Program-made: the position numbers and the translations under genes
Source: Limnohabitans sp. G3-2
Lineage (GTDB): Bacteria > Pseudomonadota > Gammaproteobacteria > Burkholderiales > Burkholderiaceae_C
Direction of reading: 5' to 3'
NCBI RefSeq assembly: GCF_002778275.1
Contig: NZ_NESG01000007.1
Span: 124,001-188,000, forward strand
DNA length: 64,000 bases
The notes under the pieces: generated by a model
Seen by the model: the letters and a program-made list of their open reading frames with translations, nothing else
Told to the model about the DNA's origin: nothing
Database searches by the model: none
In this document: positions 9,941 to 17,469 of the stretch, in pieces
How positions within the stretch are numbered: the stretch's first letter is position 1
Layout of the letters: every line of letters begins with the position of its first letter

Positions 9941-10570
9941 ATGGATGTGTTGATTCCGGTGGCCGTGGTGCTGGCCAGTTATTTGATCGGCTCGCTCAGT
10001 TTTGCCGTCATCGTCAGCCGCCTGATGGGCCTGAACGACCCACGCAGCTATGGCAGCAAAAACCCCGGCGCCACCAACGTCCTGCGCTCGGGCAGCAAGA
10101 AAGCCGCCATCCTGACCTTGTTGCTCGATGCGGTGAAGGGCTGGTTGCCGGTCGCGATGGTTTTGGCTTGGGGGCCCGAACACGGTTTGGGCCAGAGCGT
10201 GGCCGCGTTGGCGGGCTTGGCGGCCTTTTTGGGGCACTTGTACCCGGTGTTTTTTGGTTTTGTGGGTGGCAAAGGCGTGGCCACGGCGGTGGGCGTGTTG
10301 GTGGGCGTCAGCGGTGCTTTGGCCTTGGCCACGGTGCTCACATTTGCCATCGTGGTTTATTTCAGCCGCTACGTTTCTCTGGCCTCCATGGTGGCCGCTG
10401 TATTTGCGCCTGTGTTTTACCTGTTCGGTGACGGCGTGGCCTGGCATGCCCATTCGGCAGAAGTGTTCAGCCTGGCGGTGATGGCTTTGCTGCTGGTTTG
10501 GCGGCATCGCGAAAACATCCACCGCTTGTTGGCCGGAACCGAGTCCAAGTTGGGAAAGAAAAAAGAATGA
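9941..10570 (+). CDS. plsY: Glycerol-3-phosphate acyltransferase PlsY
   Basis: This 209-residue inner-membrane enzyme transfers an acyl group from acyl-phosphate to glycerol 3-phosphate, the first step of phospholipid synthesis. The three PlsY signatures are present: SYGSKNPGATNVLR, GHLYPVFFGFVGGKGVATA, and the cytosolic end WRHRENIHRLLAGTESKLG. Several hydrophobic segments surround them, matching the five-helix fold. Its stop overlaps the start of the RidA gene (ATGA), implying translational coupling. Upstream neighbour ybaK is 28 bp away. Confidence 0.96.
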   Translation: MDVLIPVAVVLASYLIGSLSFAVIVSRLMGLNDPRSYGSKNPGATNVLRSGSKKAAILTLLLDAVKGWLPVAMVLAWGPEHGLGQSVAALAGLAAFLGHLYPVFFGFVGGKGVATAVGVLVGVSGALALATVLTFAIVVYFSRYVSLASMVAAVFAPVFYLFGDGVAWHAHSAEVFSLAVMALLLVWRHRENIHRLLAGTESKLGKKKE

Positions 10571-10923
10571 AGCACGACGTCCAGCGTTTGCATGTGGCGG
10601 CCCGCTACAGCGAGGCGGCCATTTTCAATGGTGTGGTGTATTTGGCGGGCATGGTGCCCGAGTGCGAAGCCCGCGACATCCGCAGCCAGACGGCCGATGT
10701 GCTGCGCCAGATCGAGCAGCGCTTGACAGAGGCGGGCAGCGACAAAACCCGCATCTTGCGCACCCAGATTTACCTGAAACACATCACCGACATCGCGGCC
10801 ATGAACGAGGTGTGGGACGCCTGGGTGGTGGCCGGCAGCGCTCCACCCCGAGCCACGGTCGAGGCTGCCCTGGCCGATCCGTCCTATTTGATCGAGGTGG
10901 TGGTGACGGCAGCGGTGTGCTGA
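10567..10923 (+). CDS. RidA family protein (YjgF/YER057c/UK114)
   Basis: This 118-residue protein belongs to the RidA superfamily, whose archetype hydrolyses reactive enamine/imine intermediates from PLP enzymes. Visible features are FNGVVYLAGMVPE at the N-terminus and the active-site Arg in PPRATVEAALADPSYLIEV. The start ATG overlaps the plsY stop codon (ATGA); a longer frame from 10498 lies inside plsY and is not used. It differs enough from RidA itself (for example no GxIPxxPxTG near the start) that it may be another Rid subfamily. An inverted repeat covers its stop codon. Confidence 0.85.
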   Translation: MKHDVQRLHVAARYSEAAIFNGVVYLAGMVPECEARDIRSQTADVLRQIEQRLTEAGSDKTRILRTQIYLKHITDIAAMNEVWDAWVVAGSAPPRATVEAALADPSYLIEVVVTAAVC

Positions 10924-10945
10924 CCTGAATGGGCCCTTCAGGTCA
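10921..10945. terminator. Hairpin between convergent RidA and bktB genes
   Basis: Nine-base arms TGACCTGAA and TTCAGGTCA enclose a seven-base loop. The hairpin sits between two convergent genes and includes the RidA stop codon. It could end transcription from both sides. There is no T-run on either side, so it is not a canonical intrinsic terminator. Confidence 0.5.
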
Positions 10946-10956
10946 GACCGCTGGCA

Positions 10957-12141
10957 TCACATGCGCTCGAAAATCGCCGCAATGCCCTGACCGCCGCCGA
11001 TGCACATGGTGACCAGTGCGTAGCGGCCGTTCACGCGTTGCAGTTCGTACAAAGCTTTCACGGTGATCAGTGCGCCCGTGGCGCCAATGGGGTGGCCCAG
11101 TGAAATGCCCGAGCCGTTGGGGTTGACCTTGGCCGGGTCCAGACCCAGCTCGCGGGTCACCGCGCAGGCTTGTGCGGCAAAGGCTTCGTTGGCTTCGATC
11201 ACGTCCAGATCGTTGACCGTCAGCCCGGTTTTCTTGAGTACGGCGTGCGTGGCCGAGATCGGGCCCACGCCCATGATTTTGGGGTCCAGACCGGTGTGGG
11301 CATAGCCGACCAGACGGGCCATGGGTTGGGCACCTCGGGCTTTGGCCGCACCGGCTTCCATCAGCACCACGGCCGCAGCGGCGTCGTTGATGCCCGAGGC
11401 GTTGCCCGCGGTCACCGTGCCGTTTTCTTTCAAGAACACGGGCTTGAGCTTGGCCATGTCCTCGAGCTTGCAGCCGGGACGGAAATGCTCATCGGTGGCG
11501 TAGGCGACGTCGCCTTTTTTGCTTTTCAGCATGACGGGCAGGATCTGGTCTTTGAAGTAACCCGCTGCGCTCGCGCGCTCTGCGCGGTTGTGGCTTTCCA
11601 CCGCCAGCGCGTCTTGCATCTCGCGGGTGATGCCGTACTTGGCGGCCACGTTTTCGGCGGTCACACCCATGTGGATGGTGTGGAAGGGGTCGTGCAAAGC
11701 GCCGACCACCATGTCGACCATCTTGGTGTCACCCATGCGGGCACCCCAGCGGGCGCTCAAGCTGGCGTAGGGGCCGCGGCTCATGTTTTCAGCGCCGCCG
11801 CCAATGGCGATGTCACAGTCGCCCAGCAAGATGGACTGGCTGGCGCTGACGATGGCCTGCAGGCCCGAGCCGCACAGGCGGTTGACGTTGAAGGCGGGTG
11901 TGCCTTCGGCGCAGCCGCCGTTGATCGCTGCAACACGCGACAGGTACATGTCTTTGGGCTCGGTGTTGACCACATGGCCAAACACAACATGACCGACATC
12001 CTTGCCATCGGTGCCTGCACGCGACAAGGCTTCGCGCACGACTTGCGCGGCCAGCTCGGTGGGCGCAATGTCCTTCAGGCTGCCGCCATAGGTCCCAATG
12101 GCGGTGCGCACACCGCTGACAACAACAACTTCACGGCTCAT
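10957..12141 (-). CDS. bktB: Beta-ketothiolase BktB / acetyl-CoA C-acetyltransferase
   Basis: This 394-residue thiolase has the nucleophile Cys90 (NRLCGSG), His350 (GHPIGATG) and Cys380 (CIGGGQG). Its start (MSREVVVVSGVRTAIGTYGG) and overall sequence are very close to Cupriavidus BktB, which condenses acetyl-CoA with acetyl- or propionyl-CoA. It may serve polyhydroxyalkanoate synthesis or beta-oxidation, but no phaB or phaC is in the window. It is convergent with the RidA gene and preceded on its strand by an SDR gene 118 bp away. The assignment to the BktB group is by recalled similarity. Confidence 0.93.
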   Translation of the reverse strand: MSREVVVVSGVRTAIGTYGGSLKDIAPTELAAQVVREALSRAGTDGKDVGHVVFGHVVNTEPKDMYLSRVAAINGGCAEGTPAFNVNRLCGSGLQAIVSASQSILLGDCDIAIGGGAENMSRGPYASLSARWGARMGDTKMVDMVVGALHDPFHTIHMGVTAENVAAKYGITREMQDALAVESHNRAERASAAGYFKDQILPVMLKSKKGDVAYATDEHFRPGCKLEDMAKLKPVFLKENGTVTAGNASGINDAAAAVVLMEAGAAKARGAQPMARLVGYAHTGLDPKIMGVGPISATHAVLKKTGLTVNDLDVIEANEAFAAQACAVTRELGLDPAKVNPNGSGISLGHPIGATGALITVKALYELQRVNGRYALVTMCIGGGQGIAAIFERM

Positions 12142-12200
12142 GAGAGGTCTCCAGGATTAAAAAAAATGAACAGATGCCCAAGGTTTACAACGCCAATCAG

Positions 12201-12231
12201 TGTCAGGCGCAATGGCTACAGCGGCCTGACA
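12201..12231. repeat. Inverted repeat between SDR gene and bktB
   Basis: Perfect eight-base arms TGTCAGGC and GCCTGACA are separated by 15 bases. It lies 60 bp upstream of the bktB start and downstream of the SDR stop. With no T-run it is not an obvious terminator; it could be a protein-binding site or chance. Confidence 0.35.
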
Positions 12232-12259
12232 AGGGGGCGGGCGGGTTCGCGCAGGCCTT

Positions 12260-13024
12260 TCAGCCCCGCACATCGGCCACCGGTTCGCGGCCGAAGTCGG
12301 GGCGGGCCAGAAAGCGCAGCACCTGCTCGGCCGCCTGAGCGGGCGAGCTGAGCTGCCCCTGGGCTTTGAGTTGCAAAAACTTCGATTGGTCCGGAAAAGC
12401 CTCGCCCGCCGCAGCGCGCAGTTGCACCTGCATGTCGGTGTCGATCACGCCGGGGGCGAGCGAGCAGACTTGGGCACCGTTGGCGTGCAGGGCTTCGTCC
12501 AAGGCCAAGCAGCGGGTGAAATGGTCCAGACCTGCTTTGGCCGCGCAGTAGCCCGCTTGCGAGGCCATGGGGAAACGGCCGAGGCCCGATGAAATGTTGA
12601 GCACTTTGCGCGGCAGGGACCAGTTTTCAGTGGCCCCCAAAAACGCGGCACTCAAGGCCATCGGGGCTTCCAGTCCCACGCGCAGTGCCAGTGACAGATC
12701 GGCGGGCTGGGACTGTCGCAGCGGGGTGATGGGGGGGATGACGCCCGCGTTGTTGATCAGGCTGGCGCTGGCGAAATCCTGAGGGTTCTGGCGGCTCAGC
12801 CACTCGCGCAGCCGCGCGCTGGCGCCTTCGCCGTCCGCCAGGTCATGGGTCCATTGCGTGAGGGGGACATCCGCCTGGAGGGCCGCCGTGGCCAGCAGGG
12901 GGTGGGTGTGGCGCGACAGGCACAGCAGCGCGTTGCCGGGCTGCAGCAATTGCTCGGCCATGGCCAAACCCATGCCGCGTGAAGCGCCGGTGAGGATGTA
13001 GAGGTGTTGTGGCATGGCCGACAT
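12260..13024 (-). CDS. Short-chain dehydrogenase/reductase
   Basis: This 254-residue classical SDR has the cofactor motif TGASRGMG near residue 13, NNAG, the catalytic Ser in NISSGLG and the YCAAK motif (Tyr-x-x-x-Lys). The C-terminal LAPGVIDTDMQ matches the classical family. It resembles the sepiapterin/benzil reductase branch in having a short N-terminus and the ISS-G pattern, but the substrate is unknown. The ATG at 13024 (MSAMPQHLYILTG) fits; the open frame runs upstream into REP-like repeats, which are not part of the gene. ATG 13015 is a possible alternative. Confidence 0.82.
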   Translation of the reverse strand: MSAMPQHLYILTGASRGMGLAMAEQLLQPGNALLCLSRHTHPLLATAALQADVPLTQWTHDLADGEGASARLREWLSRQNPQDFASASLINNAGVIPPITPLRQSQPADLSLALRVGLEAPMALSAAFLGATENWSLPRKVLNISSGLGRFPMASQAGYCAAKAGLDHFTRCLALDEALHANGAQVCSLAPGVIDTDMQVQLRAAAGEAFPDQSKFLQLKAQGQLSSPAQAAEQVLRFLARPDFGREPVADVRG

Positions 13025-13086
13025 GCTAGCGGCATGAAACCGTCCCGTGGGTGCCGCAGATGACAGGCTGTCCAGCTGCCCAGCCA

Positions 13087-13256
13087 TTCGGCCGCAGGGG
13101 CGGCCTCCCACAAAGATGGAGCCACAGCGCACCTTCGGCCGCAGGGGCGGCCTCCCACAAGGCTGGAGCCACCGCGCACCTTCGGCCGCAGGGATGGCTT
13201 CTCACAGCCAGAGACCACCCTTGTCTTTGTGGGAGCGAGCCCCTGCTCGCGAATGC
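13087..13256. repeat. REP/BIME-like repeat cluster (copy 1), with 47-bp tandem period
   Basis: A module beginning TTCGGCCGCAGGGGCGGCCT and ending CTCCCACAA starts at 13087, recurs at 13134 and, degenerate, at 13181. It is followed at 13226-13256 by the opposite-arm module GTGGGAGCGAGCCCCTGCTC plus GCGAATGC. Each module is itself an imperfect palindrome. The same two module types recur at 36705-36776 and 50843-50903. This looks like a REP family with paired arms. The neighbouring open frames that read through it are artefacts. Confidence 0.8.
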
Positions 13257-13293
13257 ATGCAGGGGAACTGCCCTTGCCAACGGCTTCAAAAGC

Positions 13294-14628
13294 TCAACGG
13301 CCCTGCGCCGCCCGGATCCGGTTCACTTGCAAAGGCGTGACTTCGCCCGCTTGGTTGCCCCATTGGGTGCGCAGGTGGGTCAGCACGGCGGCGATGTCGC
13401 GGTCGTCCAACTCGAGCAGAAAGGGCGGCATGCCAAATGGCCGAGGGTGACCTGCCGTCGCCGGGCCATAGCCGCCATACAACACCAGTTGCACCAGGTT
13501 GGTCGGATCCTTCAGGAGCACCGCACGGTTACCGGCCAGAGCGGGGTAGGCCACCTCACCCGAGGTGCTGGTCACCCCCGCGCCTTGCTCCCCATGGCAT
13601 TGCAGGCACTGGCGTTCGTACACCTTGGCGCCTTGATGGGCCACTTGCAAGGTGATGCGTTGGGGTGGGGTCTCCATCGCCTTGCTGGGAGGGGCCGTTT
13701 GGGCCCGTGATTGCAAGTACAGCGCCATGGCTTGAAGGTCGGCTTCGGAGAGGTGCTGCAGACTGTGCTGAACCACTTCGCCCATGGGGCCATTGGCTTG
13801 CGCGTTCCTGGACGCACCCGTTCGCAGCAGGCGCACGATTTCAGGCAAAGGTGTGCTGGCCATGCCGCTTTCGGCGTCACGGGTCAGGTCGGGGGCATAC
13901 CAGTTGAGCACGGGGATGAGCCCACCTGACAAATCGTCCACCGCGCCACTGGCCCCCAGCGCGTTGCGCGGGCTGTGGCAGGCGGCGCAGTGGCCCAGGC
14001 CTTTGACCAAATAGGCGCCACGGTTCCATTGGGCAGTTTGGGCCTTGTCGGTCTCAAAGGGGCTGGGCTGAAAGTACAGGCTGCGCCACACGGCCAAAGC
14101 GGGCTGTGTGCCCAAGGGCCAGGCCAAGGTGTTGGCCGCTGGGGCCTGCGCGACCGGGGGCAGGGTGTTGAGCCATGCAAAGACCGCGTCGCTGTCCTCG
14201 CGCGTCACCACGCTGGTGTGGTTGTAGGGGAAGGCCGGCGTCAGCAAACGCCCGCCTTTGGATCGGCCCAGGTGCATGGCTTGCCAAAAATCTTGGGCGC
14301 TCCACCGGCCCAAGCCTGTGTCGGGGTCGGGTGTGAGGTTGCTGCTGTACACCCCGCCAAAAGGGGTGTCGATGCGACGCCCCCCCGCCATGGGTGTGCC
14401 GCCCCGAGTGGTGTGGCAAGCCATGCAGTTGCCGGCCAAAGCCAAGTATCGGCCTTGTTCCAGCTGGGACTGGGTGTCGATGACCCGGGCAGCCACGGGT
14501 GCTTTGGCCGGCAGCAACAGGTCGCCCCAGTTGTCCGCCACCACGGCCAAGGCCAAAACGACCACGCTGAGCCCTGTGACCCACACGAGTCGTTTGACCG
14601 GGTGCATCTTTTGAATGGCTGGTTTCAT
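13294..14628 (-). CDS. Triheme cytochrome c, alcohol/aldehyde dehydrogenase subunit type
   Basis: This 444-residue protein has three CxxCH haem sites: CMACH near residue 68, CAACH near 214 and CLQCH near 343. An N-terminal hydrophobic segment (about 13-32) acts as signal or anchor. The sequence GGTPMAGGRRIDTPFGGVYS followed by NLTPDPDTGLG is typical of the cytochrome subunit of membrane-bound alcohol, aldehyde and gluconate dehydrogenases. These pass electrons from a periplasmic dehydrogenase to quinone or oxidase. No dehydrogenase subunit is next to it here. Its start overlaps the stop of the upstream diheme cytochrome gene (ATGA), so the two are coupled. Confidence 0.92.
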   Translation of the reverse strand: MKPAIQKMHPVKRLVWVTGLSVVVLALAVVADNWGDLLLPAKAPVAARVIDTQSQLEQGRYLALAGNCMACHTTRGGTPMAGGRRIDTPFGGVYSSNLTPDPDTGLGRWSAQDFWQAMHLGRSKGGRLLTPAFPYNHTSVVTREDSDAVFAWLNTLPPVAQAPAANTLAWPLGTQPALAVWRSLYFQPSPFETDKAQTAQWNRGAYLVKGLGHCAACHSPRNALGASGAVDDLSGGLIPVLNWYAPDLTRDAESGMASTPLPEIVRLLRTGASRNAQANGPMGEVVQHSLQHLSEADLQAMALYLQSRAQTAPPSKAMETPPQRITLQVAHQGAKVYERQCLQCHGEQGAGVTSTSGEVAYPALAGNRAVLLKDPTNLVQLVLYGGYGPATAGHPRPFGMPPFLLELDDRDIAAVLTHLRTQWGNQAGEVTPLQVNRIRAAQGR

Positions 14629-15473
14629 GGGCGGCCCCCTGCTTGGGCTGGGCGTGCGGCCGAGAGTTCTGGCGCGCTGCCGCAGCGCAGACTGTCAGGC
14701 AAAGCCGGCCCAGCTGGCGGACGTTCGGCAGGCCGGGTGTCTGCAGGCAGGGCTTGCCGGGCCAGCCAACTGGACACGGCGATCAGGTCTTGCGCTGGCA
14801 TGCGCTTGACGATCTCGGCCATGCAGTCGGGGGCGTGTGCGCGGCGTTGTCCGGTTTGCCATGCCCCCAGTTGGGCGTTCAGGTAGTCCAGCGGTAAGCC
14901 CAGCAGGCCGGGGACATGGGGCTGAACCCCCGTCAGCCGAGCGCCGTGGCATTGCGTGCAAGCGGGCAGACCCCGAGTGGCGTCCCCTTGTGTGACCAAC
15001 TGCTGGCCTTTGGCCAAGCGCTCGGGCGTGATGGGCTGTTGGGTCGCGGGTGCGGGGTAGGGCAGTTTCAGGTCGGCAAAGTACTGTGCCATCTCTCCCA
15101 GATACGCATCGGTCAAAGGGTCGACCAAGCGGGCCATCAGTTCGTAATGGCGGCGGCCCTGTGCAAAGTTGCGCAACTGGTTGTGCAGGTAACCCGCGGG
15201 CTTGCCAGCCAGGCGAGGGTAATAACCATCAGGGCCGGCGCGGCCCTGGTCGCCGTGGCAAGCGGTGCAAGCACGGGTGCGCTCGGCCATGTCGTCGCTG
15301 AACCGGGCGGGTGTTTGTGCCTTGATGGGCGATGCCAGCAGGGCCATGGCGGCCACCAACATCCCAAAGGCTGCGCTCTTGAAACCAGGCAAAAGGGTCT
15401 GCTTTCGCTGTGCAATGCGTTGGCTGGCGTTCAGCCCAGCGTGAAAATACTCTGCGTTGAAAATGGTCCTCAT
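14625..15473 (-). CDS. Diheme cytochrome c (c4-like)
   Basis: This 282-residue periplasmic protein has two haem motifs, CTACH near residue 69 and CTQCH near 172, in two repeated class-I-like domains. Phrases such as YYPRLAGKPAGYLHNQLRNF and VPGLLGLPLDYLNAQL are typical of cytochrome c4. The chosen ATG at 15473 (MRTIFNAEYF) gives a long n-region before the hydrophobic FGMLVAAMALLASPIKAQ; an internal start near the hydrophobic core is possible. It is the first gene of a two-cytochrome operon and is divergent from the GNAT gene. The tail beyond about residue 240 is Pro/Ala-rich. Confidence 0.88.
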   Translation of the reverse strand: MRTIFNAEYFHAGLNASQRIAQRKQTLLPGFKSAAFGMLVAAMALLASPIKAQTPARFSDDMAERTRACTACHGDQGRAGPDGYYPRLAGKPAGYLHNQLRNFAQGRRHYELMARLVDPLTDAYLGEMAQYFADLKLPYPAPATQQPITPERLAKGQQLVTQGDATRGLPACTQCHGARLTGVQPHVPGLLGLPLDYLNAQLGAWQTGQRRAHAPDCMAEIVKRMPAQDLIAVSSWLARQALPADTRPAERPPAGPALPDSLRCGSAPELSAARPAQAGGRP

Positions 15474-15564
15474 GGATTGACGATAACCGAAGCGGCGACA
15501 ATGTCGGGTTTGACGCCGAATGCCCATGCTTTGGGCGTCTTGTTTTTCTTTATCTGTTCAAGCC

Positions 15565-16083
15565 ATGTCCGATATCCAAGTTCGATTCGCCACCCTCAAA
15601 GACGCTCCCGCAGTGGCGGCATTGCATGTGAGCGCCTGCCGCGCTGCTTATGCAGGCCAAGTGCCTGATGCCCATTGGGACGCCACGCCCATGCCCAAAC
15701 GCGTGTCGTTCTGGAAAGAGGCCATCGAATACGGCGAACCACAGGTCATGGTGGCGATGGATGGCCAAGAGATGGTGGGTTTTGTGGGTTTTGACCGCTC
15801 TCGCGACCCGAAGTCCAAAAACACCACGGGCGAAATCTGGGCCATTTATGCCGCGCCCGAGCGCATTGGCCAAGGTGTTGGTCTGGCCCTGTGGGATGCC
15901 GCGCGCGAAGGATTACAAGACGAGGACTGCACCGACGTGACGGTTTGGCTGCCCTTGCTGCACGAGCAGACCTTGCGCTTTCACGACCTGGCAGGCTTCA
16001 AGCGCGAGATGAACACAGCCCGCACGGTGCCTTTGGGTGGCGTGAAGGTTGAAGAAGTGCGCCTCAAGCGCAAGCTCGGCTGA
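15565..16083 (+). CDS. GNAT-family N-acetyltransferase
   Basis: This 172-residue protein has the GNAT fold pattern: an N-terminal VRFATLKDAPAVAALHVSAC, and the acetyl-CoA pyrophosphate-binding region IYAAPERIGQGVGLALWDAA corresponding to motif A. The C-terminal half (FHDLAGFKREM) matches motif B. The acceptor substrate is unknown. The start at 15565 (MSDIQVRF) is preferred; the frame upstream is not GNAT-like. The stop overlaps the dusC start (TGATG), so translation is probably coupled to the tRNA-modifying enzyme. Confidence 0.88.
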   Translation: MSDIQVRFATLKDAPAVAALHVSACRAAYAGQVPDAHWDATPMPKRVSFWKEAIEYGEPQVMVAMDGQEMVGFVGFDRSRDPKSKNTTGEIWAIYAAPERIGQGVGLALWDAAREGLQDEDCTDVTVWLPLLHEQTLRFHDLAGFKREMNTARTVPLGGVKVEEVRLKRKLG

Positions 16084-17066
16084 TGTCCCTGATGCCTTCT
16101 GGGGCCCGCATTTTGCTGGCGCCCATGGAGGGATTGCTCGACCACACCCTGCGCGACATGCTCACGCGGGTGGGTGGGGTGGATGTGTGTGTGTCCGAGT
16201 TCATCCGCGTCACCAACACCGTGCTGCCGCGCCGCGCCTTCATTCGGGTGGCGCCGGAGTTGCTCAACCAAAGCCGCACCGTGGCGGGCGTGCCGGTCAG
16301 GGTGCAGTTATTGGGGTCTGACCCCGATTTTTTGGCGGCGAATGCGGCCGCACTGGCCCAGCTGGGACCTGCGGGCATTGATTTGAATTTTGGCTGTCCT
16401 GCCAAGACGGTGAACCAGCACCGGGGCGGCGCGGTCTTGCTGGACGAGCCCGAGCTGGTGGGGCAGATCGTGGCCGCGGTGCGCCGGGCGGTGCCCGCGC
16501 ACATCCCGGTCTCGGCCAAGATGCGTTTGGGCTACAACGACGACAGCCGCGCTGAAGAGTGTGCTTTGGCCATCGAAGCCGCCGGGGCCAGCGATTTGGT
16601 GGTGCATGCCCGCACCAAGGCCCATGGCTACCGGCCACCTGCTTATTGGGAGCGCATTGCCGATTTGCGACAACATGTGCGCATGCCCATGGTGGCCAAT
16701 GGCGAAATCTGGACTTTGGCCGATGCTTTGCGCTGCCGCGAGGTGACCGGCTGCGAGCGTTTGATGATCGGGCGGGGCATGGTGGCCGATCCTGGGCTGG
16801 CTTTGGCCATCGCGCAGCACGATGCTTTGTCAAAGGGTGGCCAGCAAAGAGCCGTCCAGTGGTCGCAAATCGTGGGTTTGATGCGCTTGTTCTGGCAGGG
16901 CATTGCCCTGCGGGTGGCGCCGCGCCACCGGGCAGGACGCCTCAAGCAGTGGCTCAATTATTTGCGACGCGTTTACCCCGAAGCGCAAGAGGCGTTTGAT
17001 CAGCTGCGTTTGCTGCACGACCCGGTCAAGATAGACCAGTGGCTGTCTGCTCAGTCGGCGGGGTGA
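16083..17066 (+). CDS. dusC: tRNA-dihydrouridine(16) synthase DusC
   Basis: This 327-residue flavoenzyme reduces uridine to dihydrouridine in tRNA. The N-terminal LLAPMEGLLDHTLRDML, the catalytic Cys in NFGCPAKTVNQHRGG (near residue 103) and VHARTKAHGYRPPAYW are all visible. The last pattern is typical of the DusC subgroup, which acts at U16. FMN-binding (NGEIW, IGRGMVADPGL) follows. The start ATG shares one base with the upstream GNAT stop. Its 3' end overlaps the convergent Hpt gene by 16 bp. Confidence 0.93.
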   Translation: MSLMPSGARILLAPMEGLLDHTLRDMLTRVGGVDVCVSEFIRVTNTVLPRRAFIRVAPELLNQSRTVAGVPVRVQLLGSDPDFLAANAAALAQLGPAGIDLNFGCPAKTVNQHRGGAVLLDEPELVGQIVAAVRRAVPAHIPVSAKMRLGYNDDSRAEECALAIEAAGASDLVVHARTKAHGYRPPAYWERIADLRQHVRMPMVANGEIWTLADALRCREVTGCERLMIGRGMVADPGLALAIAQHDALSKGGQQRAVQWSQIVGLMRLFWQGIALRVAPRHRAGRLKQWLNYLRRVYPEAQEAFDQLRLLHDPVKIDQWLSAQSAG

Positions 17067-17416
17067 AGGCGCAGGTGCGTGGCGACTTCGCTGCGCAGTG
17101 TTTCAAGCTGAGGCGCCAGGAGCTTGTAGGCAGCCCGGACCTCCGAGGGTTCGGCGTGCTTGCTCAGATGCTCCACATTCACCACCCGTTCCACCAAGCT
17201 GTCGACACAAAACACAGGGGTGAAGCCTTTGAGTTGGTGCAACAAACGGTTGGCCCCAAGCACATCGTCTTGGTCCAGCAGCGCTTGAATCCGCGGCAAC
17301 TCTTCGCCCAGGGTTTGGTACAAGGTTTTCAGCAAGGTCAAGACCCCGTTGGCATCCCCAATGAATTCCATGGCCCGGTCAATGGACAGGTAAATCGGCT
17401 CTGTGGATGGGCTCAT
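17051..17416 (-). CDS. Orphan histidine phosphotransfer (Hpt) domain protein
   Basis: This is a short single-domain protein of about 121 residues. The phosphotransfer motif LLHQLKGFTPVFCVDSL has the H-x-x-K-G pattern of Hpt domains, here in a helical context with ALLDQDDVLGANRL before it. Such proteins shuttle phosphate between hybrid kinases and response regulators. No kinase is adjacent, but a hybrid kinase lies 3 kb away. The start at 17416 (MSPSTEP) is uncertain; an ATG at 17473 is in the same frame. Its 3' end overlaps dusC by 16 bp in convergent orientation. Confidence 0.7.
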   Translation of the reverse strand: MSPSTEPIYLSIDRAMEFIGDANGVLTLLKTLYQTLGEELPRIQALLDQDDVLGANRLLHQLKGFTPVFCVDSLVERVVNVEHLSKHAEPSEVRAAYKLLAPQLETLRSEVATHLRLHPAD

Positions 17417-17469
17417 AAAGTCAAGCGGGGGGTGTGCAAGAGGGTTAAAAATTGTAACCCCCAAGACGC

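Noticed and set aside
11170..12351. 393-codon plus-strand open frame opposite bktB
   Set aside because: The opposite strand encodes a complete thiolase with all active-site residues; the frame has no family features.
13087..13256. CRISPR array
   Set aside because: Units are palindromic, the intervening segments are similar to each other rather than unique, only about three units exist and there are no cas genes.
13026..13289. Open frames reading through the REP cluster
   Set aside because: They consist of repeat DNA; the same peptide pattern would appear at any REP copy.
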